Positions 8,179 to 18,903 are shown, counted from the first letter of the stretch. The stretch is 64,000 nucleotides of DNA from Phycisphaerae bacterium (GCA_016342495.1 JAEIOG010000003.1:26800-90799); one strand, 5' to 3'. Program-made: numbers and translations. The notes: generated by a model not told the origin, from the sequence alone.

Positions 8179-11100
8179 TTACTCCTGCCAATGCAATATC
8201 GGATAGCCGCCAGCGGGGGGCATTTGCCAGATATCTTCGCTGCCATTGGCGGTTTCACCGAGGAAATCCCAGCCGGCGTTGAGGTAGGTTTCTATATTCT
8301 GCATCGCTGCGGTGTCTAAGCCGGTGCCGCCATCGCTGGTGGATTGACCGGAAGTTTCGGTGTCCCAGAAGCATGCTGTAATTGTTATACTGTCATTATT
8401 ATCGCCGCATAAGCCGCCCAGATAATCATTAGCATTAACTGCACCGCTGGCATAGCAATTGATTAGACTGCCATTGCTGAGATATCCGCATAAGCCGCCA
8501 ACAAAATAATCACCACTGACTGTGCCAATTGCATAACTATTTGACATGCTGCTAGTGGCAAAATTACCACATAAACCGCCAAGATAATAATAGCCATTTA
8601 CGTTACAGCTGGCATAACACGCGGTGATCCCTGCATCTGAAATGCCTCCGCATAAACCACCAAGATATTTATAACCACTGATCGCTCCGCTGGTATAACA
8701 ATTAGTTACACTGCCATTGCTGAGCTTTCCGCATAAGCCGCCAAGATACCGTGAGCCAGATCCGCCAGTGATATTGGCTATTATACCCAGATTTTCAATT
8801 TTGGCGGTTGGCCCTGATATGCTGCCAAACAAACCCAGATAATCATTGCCTGCTCCAGCGGTGTCAATTGTCAGATTGCTGATAATATGGCCATCGCCAT
8901 TGAAAACGCCGCTAAAGGATATGCCAGCAAATGTGTCTGTTGAATTATCTGTGTCTCTGGCGATGATTGCATTGTCAAAAGTATAGCCGGCCAGATCAAT
9001 ATCAGCTGTAAGGATGAAATGCTTATCCAGCAGCGTGACATCGGTGCCGATAGAGATCAGTTGCCCGGCGGTGCTAACTTGATAAGGATCAGCTGTGGTG
9101 CCCAGACCAGCAAATGGCTTTGTAACTTTTTTATTCATCCAGCATTCCAGTAATTGCTGGAGGTCAGCAATGTTAATCTGGCCATCAGTAATTAAATCTA
9201 TTTCTTTGCCTGGATGATTTGGGTCGCTACAATCTGTTAACCAGTATTCACTCAGTAAGGCAAATTCTTCCAGATTCACACTATTAATAACATTTAGAAT
9301 AATTGCTACTGTTTTGTCTTCCAGTATGCCATTAATTTCTTTGATTGCTAAAACAGTTGAATTGTATCCAAAATCTAGAAGGCTCACATCTATTATTGCT
9401 GTTACTGTTGTCTGGTCATTGGGATCACTGGAAACACCATTATCAGGTGATACCGAAATGATCCATGGGCAATCATAAACTATTTCCCAATCCAGAATAT
9501 TTCCACCTTCATTAAAAATTTTAAAACTAATGGTCTCTTGGACGCTGGCATCGGAAATATCTAAAACAAAATTTTGTTGTGACAGGCCGATGCCCGGTGT
9601 CTTACCTAAACTGATAATCATATCAACAGCATCGCCGCGTTTGGCATAAGTATTAGCTGATGGGCTTTGACTCATAATTGCCCCAGATGGAATTGTTGGG
9701 CTGTAGCCATAGGAAATCTCGCCTACAACTAGTTCGGCATCGGCGATAGCAGTTCTCGCCTGTACTTGTATCATTGATAAAATTTCAGGGACAATTGTTT
9801 CATAAATATAAAAACTGAAAGGAACTTCTACATCTGCTAAAATGCCATCGACATCGCTGATAATTAAAAAATCTTCATAACCGCCAGTTTCCAGCATGCT
9901 GATATCAAATGTTGCCGTGACAGTTGTCCGGTCCGCAGGATTAAGCGAGCTGCCTGATTCTGGTGTGATTATTACATCTAAGGAAGATGGACCTGATACC
10001 TGCCAGTTTAAGGCATTCTCCCCTGCATTAAATACTTCAAAACTGAGAATTAATGTTGCGGTGGTATCGGGCATATCAGGGTCATAGACCAGATTCCCAA
10101 AGCCAATTGCCGGTGACTGGCCTAAGCTCACAACTATATTTATTGCATCGCCAGTTTCAGCAAAACTACCAAATGGGTTTTGGCTTATAACCAGACCGCT
10201 GGCAATATCTTCACTGTAAGCATAAGAAATATCACCAACAATCAAACCAGAGTTGACAATGGTTGCTTCAGCCTGAGCCTGGGTCATGAAAATTACATTT
10301 GGAATCATTATAATATCAAGATTCTGCCAACGCAAAATTGGATAGTCGTCAATCGGCATGTACCAGATATCAGCAGTGCCGTTTATCGACAAACCTGCAA
10401 AGTCCCAGCCAGCATCAAGATAGGTGCTTATGTTTTGCATTTGAGCGGTTGTTAAACCAATGCCACCTGCACTGGTTGTTGTACCTGAAATTTCAGTATC
10501 CCAAAAGCAATTATTTATGATACCCGTTATATCAACAAAATGCTCAATGTACGGGCCTTGATACCACAGGTAGTCACGTTGTTCAAAAGTTCGAGTCAGA
10601 TTATCTCGACAAATTCCATTAGATACGATTCCAGAAGCATAGCAGTTTTCAATGATACCTATATCATTGATTTCACATATTCCGCAAGAAGCAATACAGT
10701 TCGTGTAGCAGTCATTTATAATTCCACCACTACCTACATCAATGCTGTAAGCATAAAAATACCCGATTTTCCGATACTCAGTAAGTTTTCTTTTATTGTA
10801 ACCACAAATGCCGCCGGAGCTATCGCCTGACATATTACCTGTTACAAAAGATTGATGAATTTCACCGCAATTATAACCACAAATGCCGCCGATATATTCT
10901 GAATTTTTTCCGGAAATAATATTAACATTTTCCAGACCGAGATTCTTTATAACAGCATCATAACCGGTTTTGCCAAATAAACCCAGATAGCTATTATTTG
11001 GATCTGCATTAGCTGTGCAAATAGTGAGATTTTGGATAATATAACCATTACCGTTGAAAGTTCCATCAAAATCATACCCCTGATGACCATCAGAGAAACT

Positions 11101-12894
11101 GTCAGTATCTGGAACAATGACAGCGGTGGCGAAAGTATAATCTGCTAAATCAATGTCGGTATTCAAAATAAAACATCTATTTAATACTCTTTGATTTGAG
11201 CCGATGGCTATCAACTGCTTAGCTGAAGAAATCTGATATGGATTAACTGAAGAACCATCACCTCCATCAAACTTATGAAGGTAAACCGTGACAATTTGGT
11301 CATCAGCGATTCCATCAATATCACTGATTACTAAATCTGTCACGAAATCCCCAAATTCTGCTTGAGAGGAATCAATTGTTACATTAACAATACATATGTC
11401 ATTAGGATCAACATCGCTAACTGTCTCAGGAGAAATAGCAACTATCCAGGGGCACTCATAGGAAATCTGCCAATCGAGCAAATTTCCGCCAGAATTATAA
11501 ACTTCAAAGCTAAATGTTTGAAGTTCGGCATCGTTTGTAGATAAAAATTCAATTTCTTCCTGAGAAATACCAATTGATGGGGCTTGCCCTAAGCTGATAA
11601 CCAGATCGATAGCTATTCCAGTCGAATCCACAGGCCCATAAATACTTTGTTGGATTACAAATCCCGAATTAATTGTAGAATTATATTTAAAAGTAATATC
11701 ACCAATAGTAAAACCAGCATTGATTAAAGTAGTTTGGGCATCGGTTTTTTCCATTGCTACAACAACTGGCGGGTAAAAAGCATCGAAGTCCTGCCATGCA
11801 AGTGCAGGGTATCCATCCATTATCCATATATCTTCTGATCCATTGGTAGTTTCATTAACAAAATCCCAATTTACATCCAGAAAAGTATTGATGTCTTGCA
11901 TTTGGACTGTACTACGCCCTAACCAGTCCCCCAAACTTCCATCTAATCGAGCTGTATCCATATCCCAAAAACCGTTAATAGATTGACTACTATATGATTC
12001 CCCAAAAACACCACCTATTTCAATTGAATCCCTACCTGCCTGAACATAACCGGCCGAATAATAATTAGCAATAGTACCACGATAGAAATAACCACAAAAA
12101 CCACCAATTTCACTAGAATCAATGCCCGCAATGACAGTTGCTTGCGAATAGCAATTATCTATAGTGCATAATCTAGAATCTCCACAAAATCCGCCAATTC
12201 CACTTGAACCATCATTGCCAATCACTGTTCCTTTTGAATAGCAACAATCTACATTAGTATACTGCTTATAACCAAACAGGCAGCCAATGTACTGATTACC
12301 AATGACATTACAGCTTGCATAGCACTTGCTTATATTGTTTTCTCTACTACTTCCACATAGCCCTCCTACACTCAGCCTTCCTTTTACATTACCAATTACA
12401 AAACAATTATATGCAGCAGTATATTTTATATATCCACATAAACCACCAACATAATAAGAATCATCTCCTCCCACAATATTTACACTTTTTAAGCCAAGAT
12501 TTTTGATTTCTGAACCCTCGCCTTCACAATGACCAAATAAACCCAGATAGTCATTATTTGTCTGCGAGGCATCAATAATTAAATTTGAAATAGAATGGCC
12601 ATTACCATTAAATATACCGCTAAAACTTGTTCCTTGGAAACCATAATCTGTCGAGGGATCCGGGGCAATAACCGCCTTATCAAAAATATAACCCAAAAAA
12701 TCAATATCAGCAGTCAGAATGAAATGCTTATCATAATCTGCTATAGTCTGGCCCAGATTTATCAGGTCGGCGGCGGTTGCTATCTGGTAGGGATCCGCTT
12801 CGCTGCCGTTACCGCCATCAAAAGCGGTGGCTGTAGCGGAAAAAACGACTAGCAATGTTGAAATAGCTAAACCCAGCGACAATATTCTTCTCAT
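8179..12894 (-). CDS. Giant secreted GLUG/PASTA/BACON-like protein with internal dockerin, paralogue 1
   Basis: The start at 12894 (MRRILSLGLAISTLL) is chosen because AGGAGA lies 6 nt upstream and a signal peptide begins there; the ORF track starts 13 codons earlier. About 1570 residues. The order is: signal peptide; GLUG module 1 (many GGLCGY-type repeats, opening with GNGSEADPYQIATAADLI and closing with GYPALAWQ); a PASTA-like domain; a BACON-like Ig fold; GLUG module 2; further PASTA-like and BACON-like domains; a dockerin-like region (EFALLSEYWL, DGQINIADLQQLLECW); and GLUG module 3 at the C-terminus. Probably a surface or extracellular adhesin or polymer-binding protein. No catalytic domain is seen. 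Tandem paralogue of the next gene, with long near-identical DNA stretches. Confidence 0.85.
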   Translation of the reverse strand: MRRILSLGLAISTLLVVFSATATAFDGGNGSEADPYQIATAADLINLGQTIADYDKHFILTADIDFLGYIFDKAVIAPDPSTDYGFQGTSFSGIFNGNGHSISNLIIDASQTNNDYLGLFGHCEGEGSEIKNLGLKSVNIVGGDDSYYVGGLCGYIKYTAAYNCFVIGNVKGRLSVGGLCGSSRENNISKCYASCNVIGNQYIGCLFGYKQYTNVDCCYSKGTVIGNDGSSGIGGFCGDSRLCTIDNCYSQATVIAGIDSSEIGGFCGYFYRGTIANYYSAGYVQAGRDSIEIGGVFGESYSSQSINGFWDMDTARLDGSLGDWLGRSTVQMQDINTFLDVNWDFVNETTNGSEDIWIMDGYPALAWQDFDAFYPPVVVAMEKTDAQTTLINAGFTIGDITFKYNSTINSGFVIQQSIYGPVDSTGIAIDLVISLGQAPSIGISQEEIEFLSTNDAELQTFSFEVYNSGGNLLDWQISYECPWIVAISPETVSDVDPNDICIVNVTIDSSQAEFGDFVTDLVISDIDGIADDQIVTVYLHKFDGGDGSSVNPYQISSAKQLIAIGSNQRVLNRCFILNTDIDLADYTFATAVIVPDTDSFSDGHQGYDFDGTFNGNGYIIQNLTICTANADPNNSYLGLFGKTGYDAVIKNLGLENVNIISGKNSEYIGGICGYNCGEIHQSFVTGNMSGDSSGGICGYNKRKLTEYRKIGYFYAYSIDVGSGGIINDCYTNCIASCGICEINDIGIIENCYASGIVSNGICRDNLTRTFEQRDYLWYQGPYIEHFVDITGIINNCFWDTEISGTTTSAGGIGLTTAQMQNISTYLDAGWDFAGLSINGTADIWYMPIDDYPILRWQNLDIIMIPNVIFMTQAQAEATIVNSGLIVGDISYAYSEDIASGLVISQNPFGSFAETGDAINIVVSLGQSPAIGFGNLVYDPDMPDTTATLILSFEVFNAGENALNWQVSGPSSLDVIITPESGSSLNPADRTTVTATFDISMLETGGYEDFLIISDVDGILADVEVPFSFYIYETIVPEILSMIQVQARTAIADAELVVGEISYGYSPTIPSGAIMSQSPSANTYAKRGDAVDMIISLGKTPGIGLSQQNFVLDISDASVQETISFKIFNEGGNILDWEIVYDCPWIISVSPDNGVSSDPNDQTTVTAIIDVSLLDFGYNSTVLAIKEINGILEDKTVAIILNVINSVNLEEFALLSEYWLTDCSDPNHPGKEIDLITDGQINIADLQQLLECWMNKKVTKPFAGLGTTADPYQVSTAGQLISIGTDVTLLDKHFILTADIDLAGYTFDNAIIARDTDNSTDTFAGISFSGVFNGDGHIISNLTIDTAGAGNDYLGLFGSISGPTAKIENLGIIANITGGSGSRYLGGLCGKLSNGSVTNCYTSGAISGYKYLGGLCGGISDAGITACYASCNVNGYYYLGGLCGNFATSSMSNSYAIGTVSGDYFVGGLCGYLSNGSLINCYASGAVNANDYLGGLCGDNNDSITITACFWDTETSGQSTSDGGTGLDTAAMQNIETYLNAGWDFLGETANGSEDIWQMPPAGGYPILHWQE

Positions 12895-12939
12895 AACAAT
12901 TCTCCTGTTAAATCTGGCCCCCAAACTTACCATATAAGT

Positions 12940-12968
12940 ACTGTACCCTTTTAGCTACCGTTTTTCAA
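12940..12968 (-). promoter_or_regulatory. Promoter of GLUG paralogue 1
   Basis: On the minus strand TTGAAA (12963-12968), 17 bp, TACAGT (12940-12945). The same promoter and leader sequence precedes the other paralogue at 17416-17444, so the element was duplicated with the gene. Confidence 0.65.
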
Positions 12969-13026
12969 GGAAAAAGTAAGTTTATTAAGTCTTTTTTGCT
13001 CATAAGGATATTATTGCCAATTAAAG

Positions 13027-16000
13027 CTATTGTCCCTGCCAATACAATATCGGATAGCCACCGGCGGGGGGCATTTGCCAGATATCTTCGCTGCCATTGG
13101 CGGTTTCACCGAGGAAATCCCAGCCGGCGTTGAGGTAGGTTTCTATATTCTGCATCGCTGCGGTAGTTAAGCCAGTGCCGCCGGCACTGGTTGTCTGACC
13201 GGAAGTTTCGGTGTCCCAGAAGCAGGAATAAAACACACCTTCAAAATTATAGCCACAAAATCCACCAATATCAGTTGAGCCATTGCCCGATACAATCGCC
13301 CCGATGGAATAGCAATAATTAATATGATCCTGATAATTTTCGCCGCAGAAGCCACCAATTTTTGTTGAATTCAAACCTGAACTTACAGTTGCTAAAGAGT
13401 AACAATTATCCGTGGAAGATCTGGTTGAAATGCCACAGAAACCGCCGATAGATTCAGAATTATCATTGCCTGTAACAGTTCCCAAACAATAACAACTTTT
13501 AACACTCCCTGTGTGTTTTTCGCCTATAAAGCCTCCAACTGCATAATTGCCGGTCAAACTGCAATTAGCATAACTGTCAATAATATTGCCAGTATTGCTA
13601 TAGCCGCACAGACCGCCTACATAGCTATTGCCGCTGATATTGCCGGTAACATAACAATTATCGATGGTTCCCAGCAAAATTCCACCGCATAGCCCGCCAA
13701 CACAATTGGAATCTTGACCAACAGTAATATTAATATTAACCAGACCCAGATTCTTAATTTCAGTATTCTGTCCCATTGGACCGGTAAACAGCCCGATATA
13801 ATCTTCGTTATTTGATGAAGCATCTATCGTTAAATTAGAAATAATATGGCCATCACCATTGAAAGTTCCATAAAAAGCATAGCCTTCGAAAGTTATATTG
13901 GAACTATCGGTATCTTGGCCGATAACCGCGTGGTCAAAAGTATAGCCGGCCAGATCAATATCAGCTGTCATAATGAAATTCTTATCTAGCAGATTATCAT
14001 TTGTGCCGATGGAAATCAGTTGATAAGCAGTGCTAACTTGATAAGGATCGGCCGTAGTGCCCTGGCCAAGAAATGGCTTTGTGACTTTTTTATTCATCCA
14101 GCATTCCAGTAATTGCTGGAGGTCAGCAATGTTAATCTGGCCATCAGTAATTAAATCTATTTCTTTGCATGAATCATTTGGGTCGCTACAATCTGTTAAC
14201 CAGTATTCACTCAGTAAGGCAAATTCATCTAAATTCACAGGATTAAAAAAAGTGAGATTGATCGTTACTGGAACCGAGCCTATTATTCCATTGACATCAC
14301 TAACCATTAATGTTGTTGCATAGTTGCCAACATTCAACGTGCTGGTATCTATTATTACCGAAACTGTTGCCTGATCATTAGTATTATTGGGATCACTGGA
14401 AACACCGGTATCAGGCGATACCGATATGACCCATGGACAATCATGATTTATCTGCCAGTTTAAGGTATTGCCACCACTATTGAATACTTCAAAGCTAATG
14501 GTTTCCTGAGTTTTAGTATCAGGGATATTTAAGGTGAAGTATTGCTGTGATAAACCGATACCCGGTGCTTCGCCTAAACTGATAACCATATCAACAGCAT
14601 CACCGCGTTTGGCATAAGTATCAACCGATGGGCTTTGACTTATAACTGACCCGGATGGAATTGTTGGGCTGTAGCCATAGGAGATGTTGCCTGCGACCAG
14701 TTCGGCATCGGCGATAGCGGTTTGGGCCCGCACTTGAGTCATTGATATAATATTAGGGACAATTGCTTCATAAATATAAAAACTGAAAGTTACAGCTACA
14801 TCATCTAAAATACCATCGGTATCGCTGATAATTAATGACACCTCATGGCTGCCAGCTTCCAGCATACTGATATCAAATGTTGCGGTGACAGTTGTCCGGT
14901 CCGTAGGATAAAGCGAGTTGCCTGATTCAGGTGCGATTATTGCATTCAAATAATTTGGGTCAGATACCTGCCAGTTTAGAGTATTTTCACCGGCATTGAA
15001 TACTTCAAAACTGACAATTAATGTTGCGGTGGTATCGGGCATATCATTAGCATAAACCAGATTACCAAAGCCAATTGCCGGGGATTTCCCTAAACTAACA
15101 ACTAAATCTACAGCATCGCCAACAATAGCAGCTTGACCGGCTGCTGGATATTGACTAATTATCATACCAGCCTGTACCGTCTCGCTATAGACATAATTAA
15201 TATCACCAATAACCAGTCCCACTGCAGTTAATGCAGTTTGCCACTGAACTTCAGTCAGAGCCACAATATCAGGAACCGCGATAAAATTCATATCAGCATC
15301 TGGGTCCTGCCAACGCAAAATTGGATAGTCATTAATCGGCATATACCAGATATCAGCAGTGCCGTTTATCGACAAACCTGCAAAGTCCCAGCCAGCATCA
15401 AGATAGGTGCTTATGTTTTGCATTTGAGCAGTTGGCAAGCCAGTGCCACCTGCACTGGTTGTGGCCTCTGAGCTTTCGGTATCCCAAAAGCAACTAGATA
15501 TTTCACTGTCAATATTTACAGTCACATCACGTGGACGTAAAAAAAATCCTAAATCCTCATACCAGGTATGACGAAAAATGTATGCAGGATTTGCCTCACA
15601 TATCGCATAATCCTTAGCCCCGATAGTATAACAATTATTAATTATCCCTAAATCATTGAATTTGCATATACCATTTGATACATCACATTCAGAATAGCAA
15701 TTACTTATAATACCCTGCTCAAATATGCTGCTTGGAGGTGAATAGTTAGAATTAACTGCGATAAAAGCAAAGTAACCATAGTTTATCCCGCAAATACCAC
15801 CGGAGTTATCTCCTTCTATGTTACCTGTAACGAAGGAATTATGAATTTCACCACAATTATAGCCACAGATACCTCCGATATATTCAGAATTTTCTCCGGC
15901 GATGATATTGACATTTTCCAGGCCTAGATTCTTTATAATGGCATCATAACCAGTTTTGCCAAATAAGCCCAGGTAGTCATTGCTATCATTGTTTGGATCA

Positions 16001-17370
16001 GCGTCAGTTAAGGTGTTAATGTTGAGATTGCGGATTATGTGGTCATTGCCATTAAAACTGCCGTTAAAAGCTATATACTGATCATTGTCATTGGTATAGA
16101 AAATATTTGGTGCGATTATTGCCGTTGTGAAGGTATAAGCGGATAAATCGATATCAGCGACAAGGATAAAATGCTTATCAAAAACAGATTCATACGAGCC
16201 CATAGCTATTAATTGCTCAGCTGATGAAATTTGATAAGGATTGGCCTCTGAGCCATTTCCTGTTGGGCCAAGATTTAGAACAATATTAATCGGCAACCCC
16301 AGCTGATCAACAATTCCAGAGGGATCTTGCCTGATAACTGAACCAGTTGGCACGGTAAAGCTATAGCCTGGCACGGTATAGCTATAGCCATAGGTGATAT
16401 CACCAAGAATAAAGCCTGCATCAGTAATAGCTGTTTGGGCATCAGCTTGAGTCATATTTATTACATTAGGAGTAATGATAGCATCAGGATATTGCCATAA
16501 AAACTCAGGATATCCACTTTCTCCCATCACCCAGATATCATCGGTGCCATTGGCGATTTCACTGACAAAATCCCAGCCGGCATAAAGGAAAGTGCTATAA
16601 TCCTGCATTTGAGCAGTAGTTAAACCTGTGCCGCCATCGCTGGTATTGATTCCAGATGTTTCTATATCCCAGAAACAGTTAACAATACTTCCATAATAAT
16701 TGTATTTGCATATACCACCATAATAGTTTCCGATAACAGTCCCGAGTGCATAGCAATTAGTTATACTGCCATGGTTATTGCTTCCACATAGGCCACCGAG
16801 ATTATTATACCCGGCAACATCGACCTTTGCATAAGAATTAATCACACTACCATAATAATTGTATCCGCATATACCCCCCATAAAATTATCTCCGAAAATT
16901 GAACCGTAAACATAGCAATTAATGATACTGCCAGAATTATTTGTGCCACATATACCTCCAAGATAGTCTGAATCAGTTCCGCCAAGGATAACGACATTTG
17001 TCATACCAAGATTTTTAATTATGGTTGCTGTCCCTGAAATTTGACCGAATAAACCAAGATAATCATTGTCTGCATCTGCTGTGTCGATTGTCAGATTGTT
17101 GATGATGTGACCATTGCCATCGAAAACGCCATCAAAAGAACGAATAACTGCCTCATCAAAAGTATATCCCGCCAGATCAATATCAGCGGTGAGGATGAAA
17201 TGCTTATCATAATCTGCTGTGGTCTGGCCCAGATTTATCAGCTGCTCGGCGGTAGCTATCTGGTAGGGATCTGCTTCGCTGCCATTTCCGCCATCAAAAG
17301 CGGTGGCTGTAGCGGAAAAAACGACTAGCAATGTCAAAATAGCTAAACCCAGCGACAATATCCTTCTCAT
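13027..17370 (-). CDS. Giant secreted GLUG/PASTA/BACON-like protein with internal dockerin, paralogue 2
   Basis: The start at 17370 (MRRILSLGLAILTLL) is supported by AGGAGA 6 nt upstream and a signal peptide. About 1447 residues, with the same architecture as the neighbour: GLUG module, PASTA-like domain (NVINMTQADAQTAITDAGFI), second GLUG module, PASTA-like and BACON-like pairs (NWQINHDCPWVISVSP), internal dockerin-like region (DGQINIADLQQLLECW) and a C-terminal GLUG module ending GGYPILYWQGQ. The first module is shorter than in paralogue 1 and lacks the BACON-like domain before module 2. Stretches encoding the signal peptide, dockerin and C-terminal end are almost identical in DNA to the neighbour, which suggests recent duplication or gene conversion. 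Function inferred as surface or extracellular binding. Confidence 0.85.
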   Translation of the reverse strand: MRRILSLGLAILTLLVVFSATATAFDGGNGSEADPYQIATAEQLINLGQTTADYDKHFILTADIDLAGYTFDEAVIRSFDGVFDGNGHIINNLTIDTADADNDYLGLFGQISGTATIIKNLGMTNVVILGGTDSDYLGGICGTNNSGSIINCYVYGSIFGDNFMGGICGYNYYGSVINSYAKVDVAGYNNLGGLCGSNNHGSITNCYALGTVIGNYYGGICKYNYYGSIVNCFWDIETSGINTSDGGTGLTTAQMQDYSTFLYAGWDFVSEIANGTDDIWVMGESGYPEFLWQYPDAIITPNVINMTQADAQTAITDAGFILGDITYGYSYTVPGYSFTVPTGSVIRQDPSGIVDQLGLPINIVLNLGPTGNGSEANPYQISSAEQLIAMGSYESVFDKHFILVADIDLSAYTFTTAIIAPNIFYTNDNDQYIAFNGSFNGNDHIIRNLNINTLTDADPNNDSNDYLGLFGKTGYDAIIKNLGLENVNIIAGENSEYIGGICGYNCGEIHNSFVTGNIEGDNSGGICGINYGYFAFIAVNSNYSPPSSIFEQGIISNCYSECDVSNGICKFNDLGIINNCYTIGAKDYAICEANPAYIFRHTWYEDLGFFLRPRDVTVNIDSEISSCFWDTESSEATTSAGGTGLPTAQMQNISTYLDAGWDFAGLSINGTADIWYMPINDYPILRWQDPDADMNFIAVPDIVALTEVQWQTALTAVGLVIGDINYVYSETVQAGMIISQYPAAGQAAIVGDAVDLVVSLGKSPAIGFGNLVYANDMPDTTATLIVSFEVFNAGENTLNWQVSDPNYLNAIIAPESGNSLYPTDRTTVTATFDISMLEAGSHEVSLIISDTDGILDDVAVTFSFYIYEAIVPNIISMTQVRAQTAIADAELVAGNISYGYSPTIPSGSVISQSPSVDTYAKRGDAVDMVISLGEAPGIGLSQQYFTLNIPDTKTQETISFEVFNSGGNTLNWQINHDCPWVISVSPDTGVSSDPNNTNDQATVSVIIDTSTLNVGNYATTLMVSDVNGIIGSVPVTINLTFFNPVNLDEFALLSEYWLTDCSDPNDSCKEIDLITDGQINIADLQQLLECWMNKKVTKPFLGQGTTADPYQVSTAYQLISIGTNDNLLDKNFIMTADIDLAGYTFDHAVIGQDTDSSNITFEGYAFYGTFNGDGHIISNLTIDASSNNEDYIGLFTGPMGQNTEIKNLGLVNINITVGQDSNCVGGLCGGILLGTIDNCYVTGNISGNSYVGGLCGYSNTGNIIDSYANCSLTGNYAVGGFIGEKHTGSVKSCYCLGTVTGNDNSESIGGFCGISTRSSTDNCYSLATVSSGLNSTKIGGFCGENYQDHINYCYSIGAIVSGNGSTDIGGFCGYNFEGVFYSCFWDTETSGQTTSAGGTGLTTAAMQNIETYLNAGWDFLGETANGSEDIWQMPPAGGYPILYWQGQ

Positions 17371-17415
17371 AACAATTCTCCTGTTAAATCTGGCCCCCAA
17401 ACTTGCCATATAAGT

Positions 17416-17444
17416 ACTGTACGCTTTTAGCCACCGTTTTTCAA
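17416..17444 (-). promoter_or_regulatory. Promoter of GLUG paralogue 2
   Basis: TTGAAA (17439-17444), 17 bp, TACAGT (17416-17421) on the minus strand, with a ~80-bp leader nearly identical to that of paralogue 1. Confidence 0.65.
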
Positions 17445-17581
17445 GGGAAAAGTGCTAATTATCTTCCTTTTACTCTATATTGGCTGGGATCTGGAGAAAT
17501 GGTTTATATAGTGCAGGACGAAATAGTGCCAGATAATATTCTGGGTATAAATATTTAAAAAAAGTGACTAATTCTTATATA

Positions 17582-17616
17582 TTTGCGTCTCTTGCAGCTT
17601 TAGCGACTTTTGCGTT
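17582..17616 (-). repeat. Dispersed AACGCAAAAGTCGC repeat, single-arm copy
   Basis: Read on the minus strand: AACGCAAAAGTCGCTAAAGCTGCAAGAGACGCAAA, matching the 7434, 7621, 8094 and 51121 elements. Confidence 0.7.
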
Positions 17617-17718
17617 GAAATATTAGAATTCGCATATTAACAGGCTTAACTGGTTTTATGTTTAAGTTGACTAACTTTTACCTTTAATTTAACATTTTAC
17701 CGATAATCTGGATATAAT

Positions 17719-17747
17719 TTGAACTATTGTCACTTTTGATTTATACT
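17719..17747 (+). promoter_or_regulatory. Promoter of the PPIase/HIT operon
   Basis: TTGAAC, 17 bp, TATACT, 46 bp before the ATG at 17794. Confidence 0.65.
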
Positions 17748-17793
17748 CTGGATTATATAACTATTGAAGAATCATCATATAACAGGTAAAAAA

Positions 17794-18903
17794 ATGAAAA
17801 AAACTATCGTTATTATCCTATTATTAAATATCTTCTGCTTCGCTGCTGATAATGCCACTGAGACCAATGTCGCTGAAGAAACCAAACCGGCAAATATAGT
17901 AACCCTTGGCATTACCTTAAATATCAATAATGATGCCATTCACTCTGGCCATGTCATTGACCCCTTACTACCCCAGCTAAAGCAAATCGCAATCAGCACC
18001 GACCAGCGTAGCTTCGAAACCCAGGCCAGCCAGATAATCTATCAGGAAACCATGAGACAAATTTCTGAAATACTGCTCTATCAGAAAGCCAAAAAACAAT
18101 TAGCCAAAAATGGCGAAGTTGATGACATAATCGCCAGAATCCGCCTGTCAAAAATGCAGACTCTAATCAAAAACTATGGCGGCAATGAAGCATTGGCCCG
18201 GGCTGAACTGTCCAAAAAAGCGATCGATATTGATGAAGTACTCGACTCTGCCGTCCGGGCCGTTCTGGTAAGTAATTACCGCGATACCTATTTCCAGACA
18301 ACCAAAAGCATCAGCCGGGCAGATATGATAAAATATTATCAGGAACACTTAGAGGAATTCACTCTCGAAAGAAAAATACAGTTTCAGCTGATCGATATTC
18401 GTTTTGACCAGGTCGGCGGCAAAGACCAGGCTAATGAGTTGGCTAATGAATTAATGGCCCAGTTGTCCAATAATGCTGATTTTTCCGCTATGGTTCAAAA
18501 ATATTCCAATGGCTTCCTGCAAAGTAAAAATGGAATATGGCCCGAAATGAAAATTGACAATAATGGTAATGCCGAAGGGCTTAAAGAACTTTATCAACCT
18601 GTTATTGCGGCATTATCCAAAACTAAACCAAACCAACATAGCGGAATCATTGAATGTGCGGACAGATTTTTTGTCGCTAAACTCTTGAAAAAACAAGATG
18701 CCGGCACAATATCTTTCACCAAGGCACAATTGACAATCAAAAACAAACTACACGATCTGGAATGGGCCAAAATAGGGCAAAAACTCCAAAAACAAATGGA
18801 AAATGAAGCTGTTTTTGGTTATTTACCCACATTTTGCAGCAATACAACCAGGTTGGCATATCAAAAAATCATGAAAGAAGAGTTGGCTAATGCTAAACAA
18901 TAA
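17794..18903 (+). CDS. Exported parvulin-type peptidyl-prolyl isomerase (SurA/PrsA-like)
   Basis: I prefer the ATG at 17794 (MKKTIVIILLLNIFCFAA), which starts a signal peptide and has AGGT upstream, over the track start at 17764. 369 residues. An N-terminal helical chaperone-like region (to ~180) is followed by a PpiC-type rotamase region (~185-310; LERKIQFQLIDIRFDQ, ADFSAMVQKYSNG) and a short helical C-terminus. Periplasmic foldases of this kind help exported proteins fold; the neighbouring giant secreted proteins are plausible clients, but this is inference. The HIT gene overlaps its end by 14 bp. Confidence 0.8.
   Translation: MKKTIVIILLLNIFCFAADNATETNVAEETKPANIVTLGITLNINNDAIHSGHVIDPLLPQLKQIAISTDQRSFETQASQIIYQETMRQISEILLYQKAKKQLAKNGEVDDIIARIRLSKMQTLIKNYGGNEALARAELSKKAIDIDEVLDSAVRAVLVSNYRDTYFQTTKSISRADMIKYYQEHLEEFTLERKIQFQLIDIRFDQVGGKDQANELANELMAQLSNNADFSAMVQKYSNGFLQSKNGIWPEMKIDNNGNAEGLKELYQPVIAALSKTKPNQHSGIIECADRFFVAKLLKKQDAGTISFTKAQLTIKNKLHDLEWAKIGQKLQKQMENEAVFGYLPTFCSNTTRLAYQKIMKEELANAKQ

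Larger units (their letters stand above)
17410..17763. other. Divergent intergenic region between GLUG gene and PPIase
   Basis: Contains the minus-strand GLUG promoter at one end, the plus-strand PPIase promoter (17719-17747) at the other, and one copy of the dispersed AACGCAAAAGTCGC repeat (17582-17616). I see no gene in it. Confidence 0.6.
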
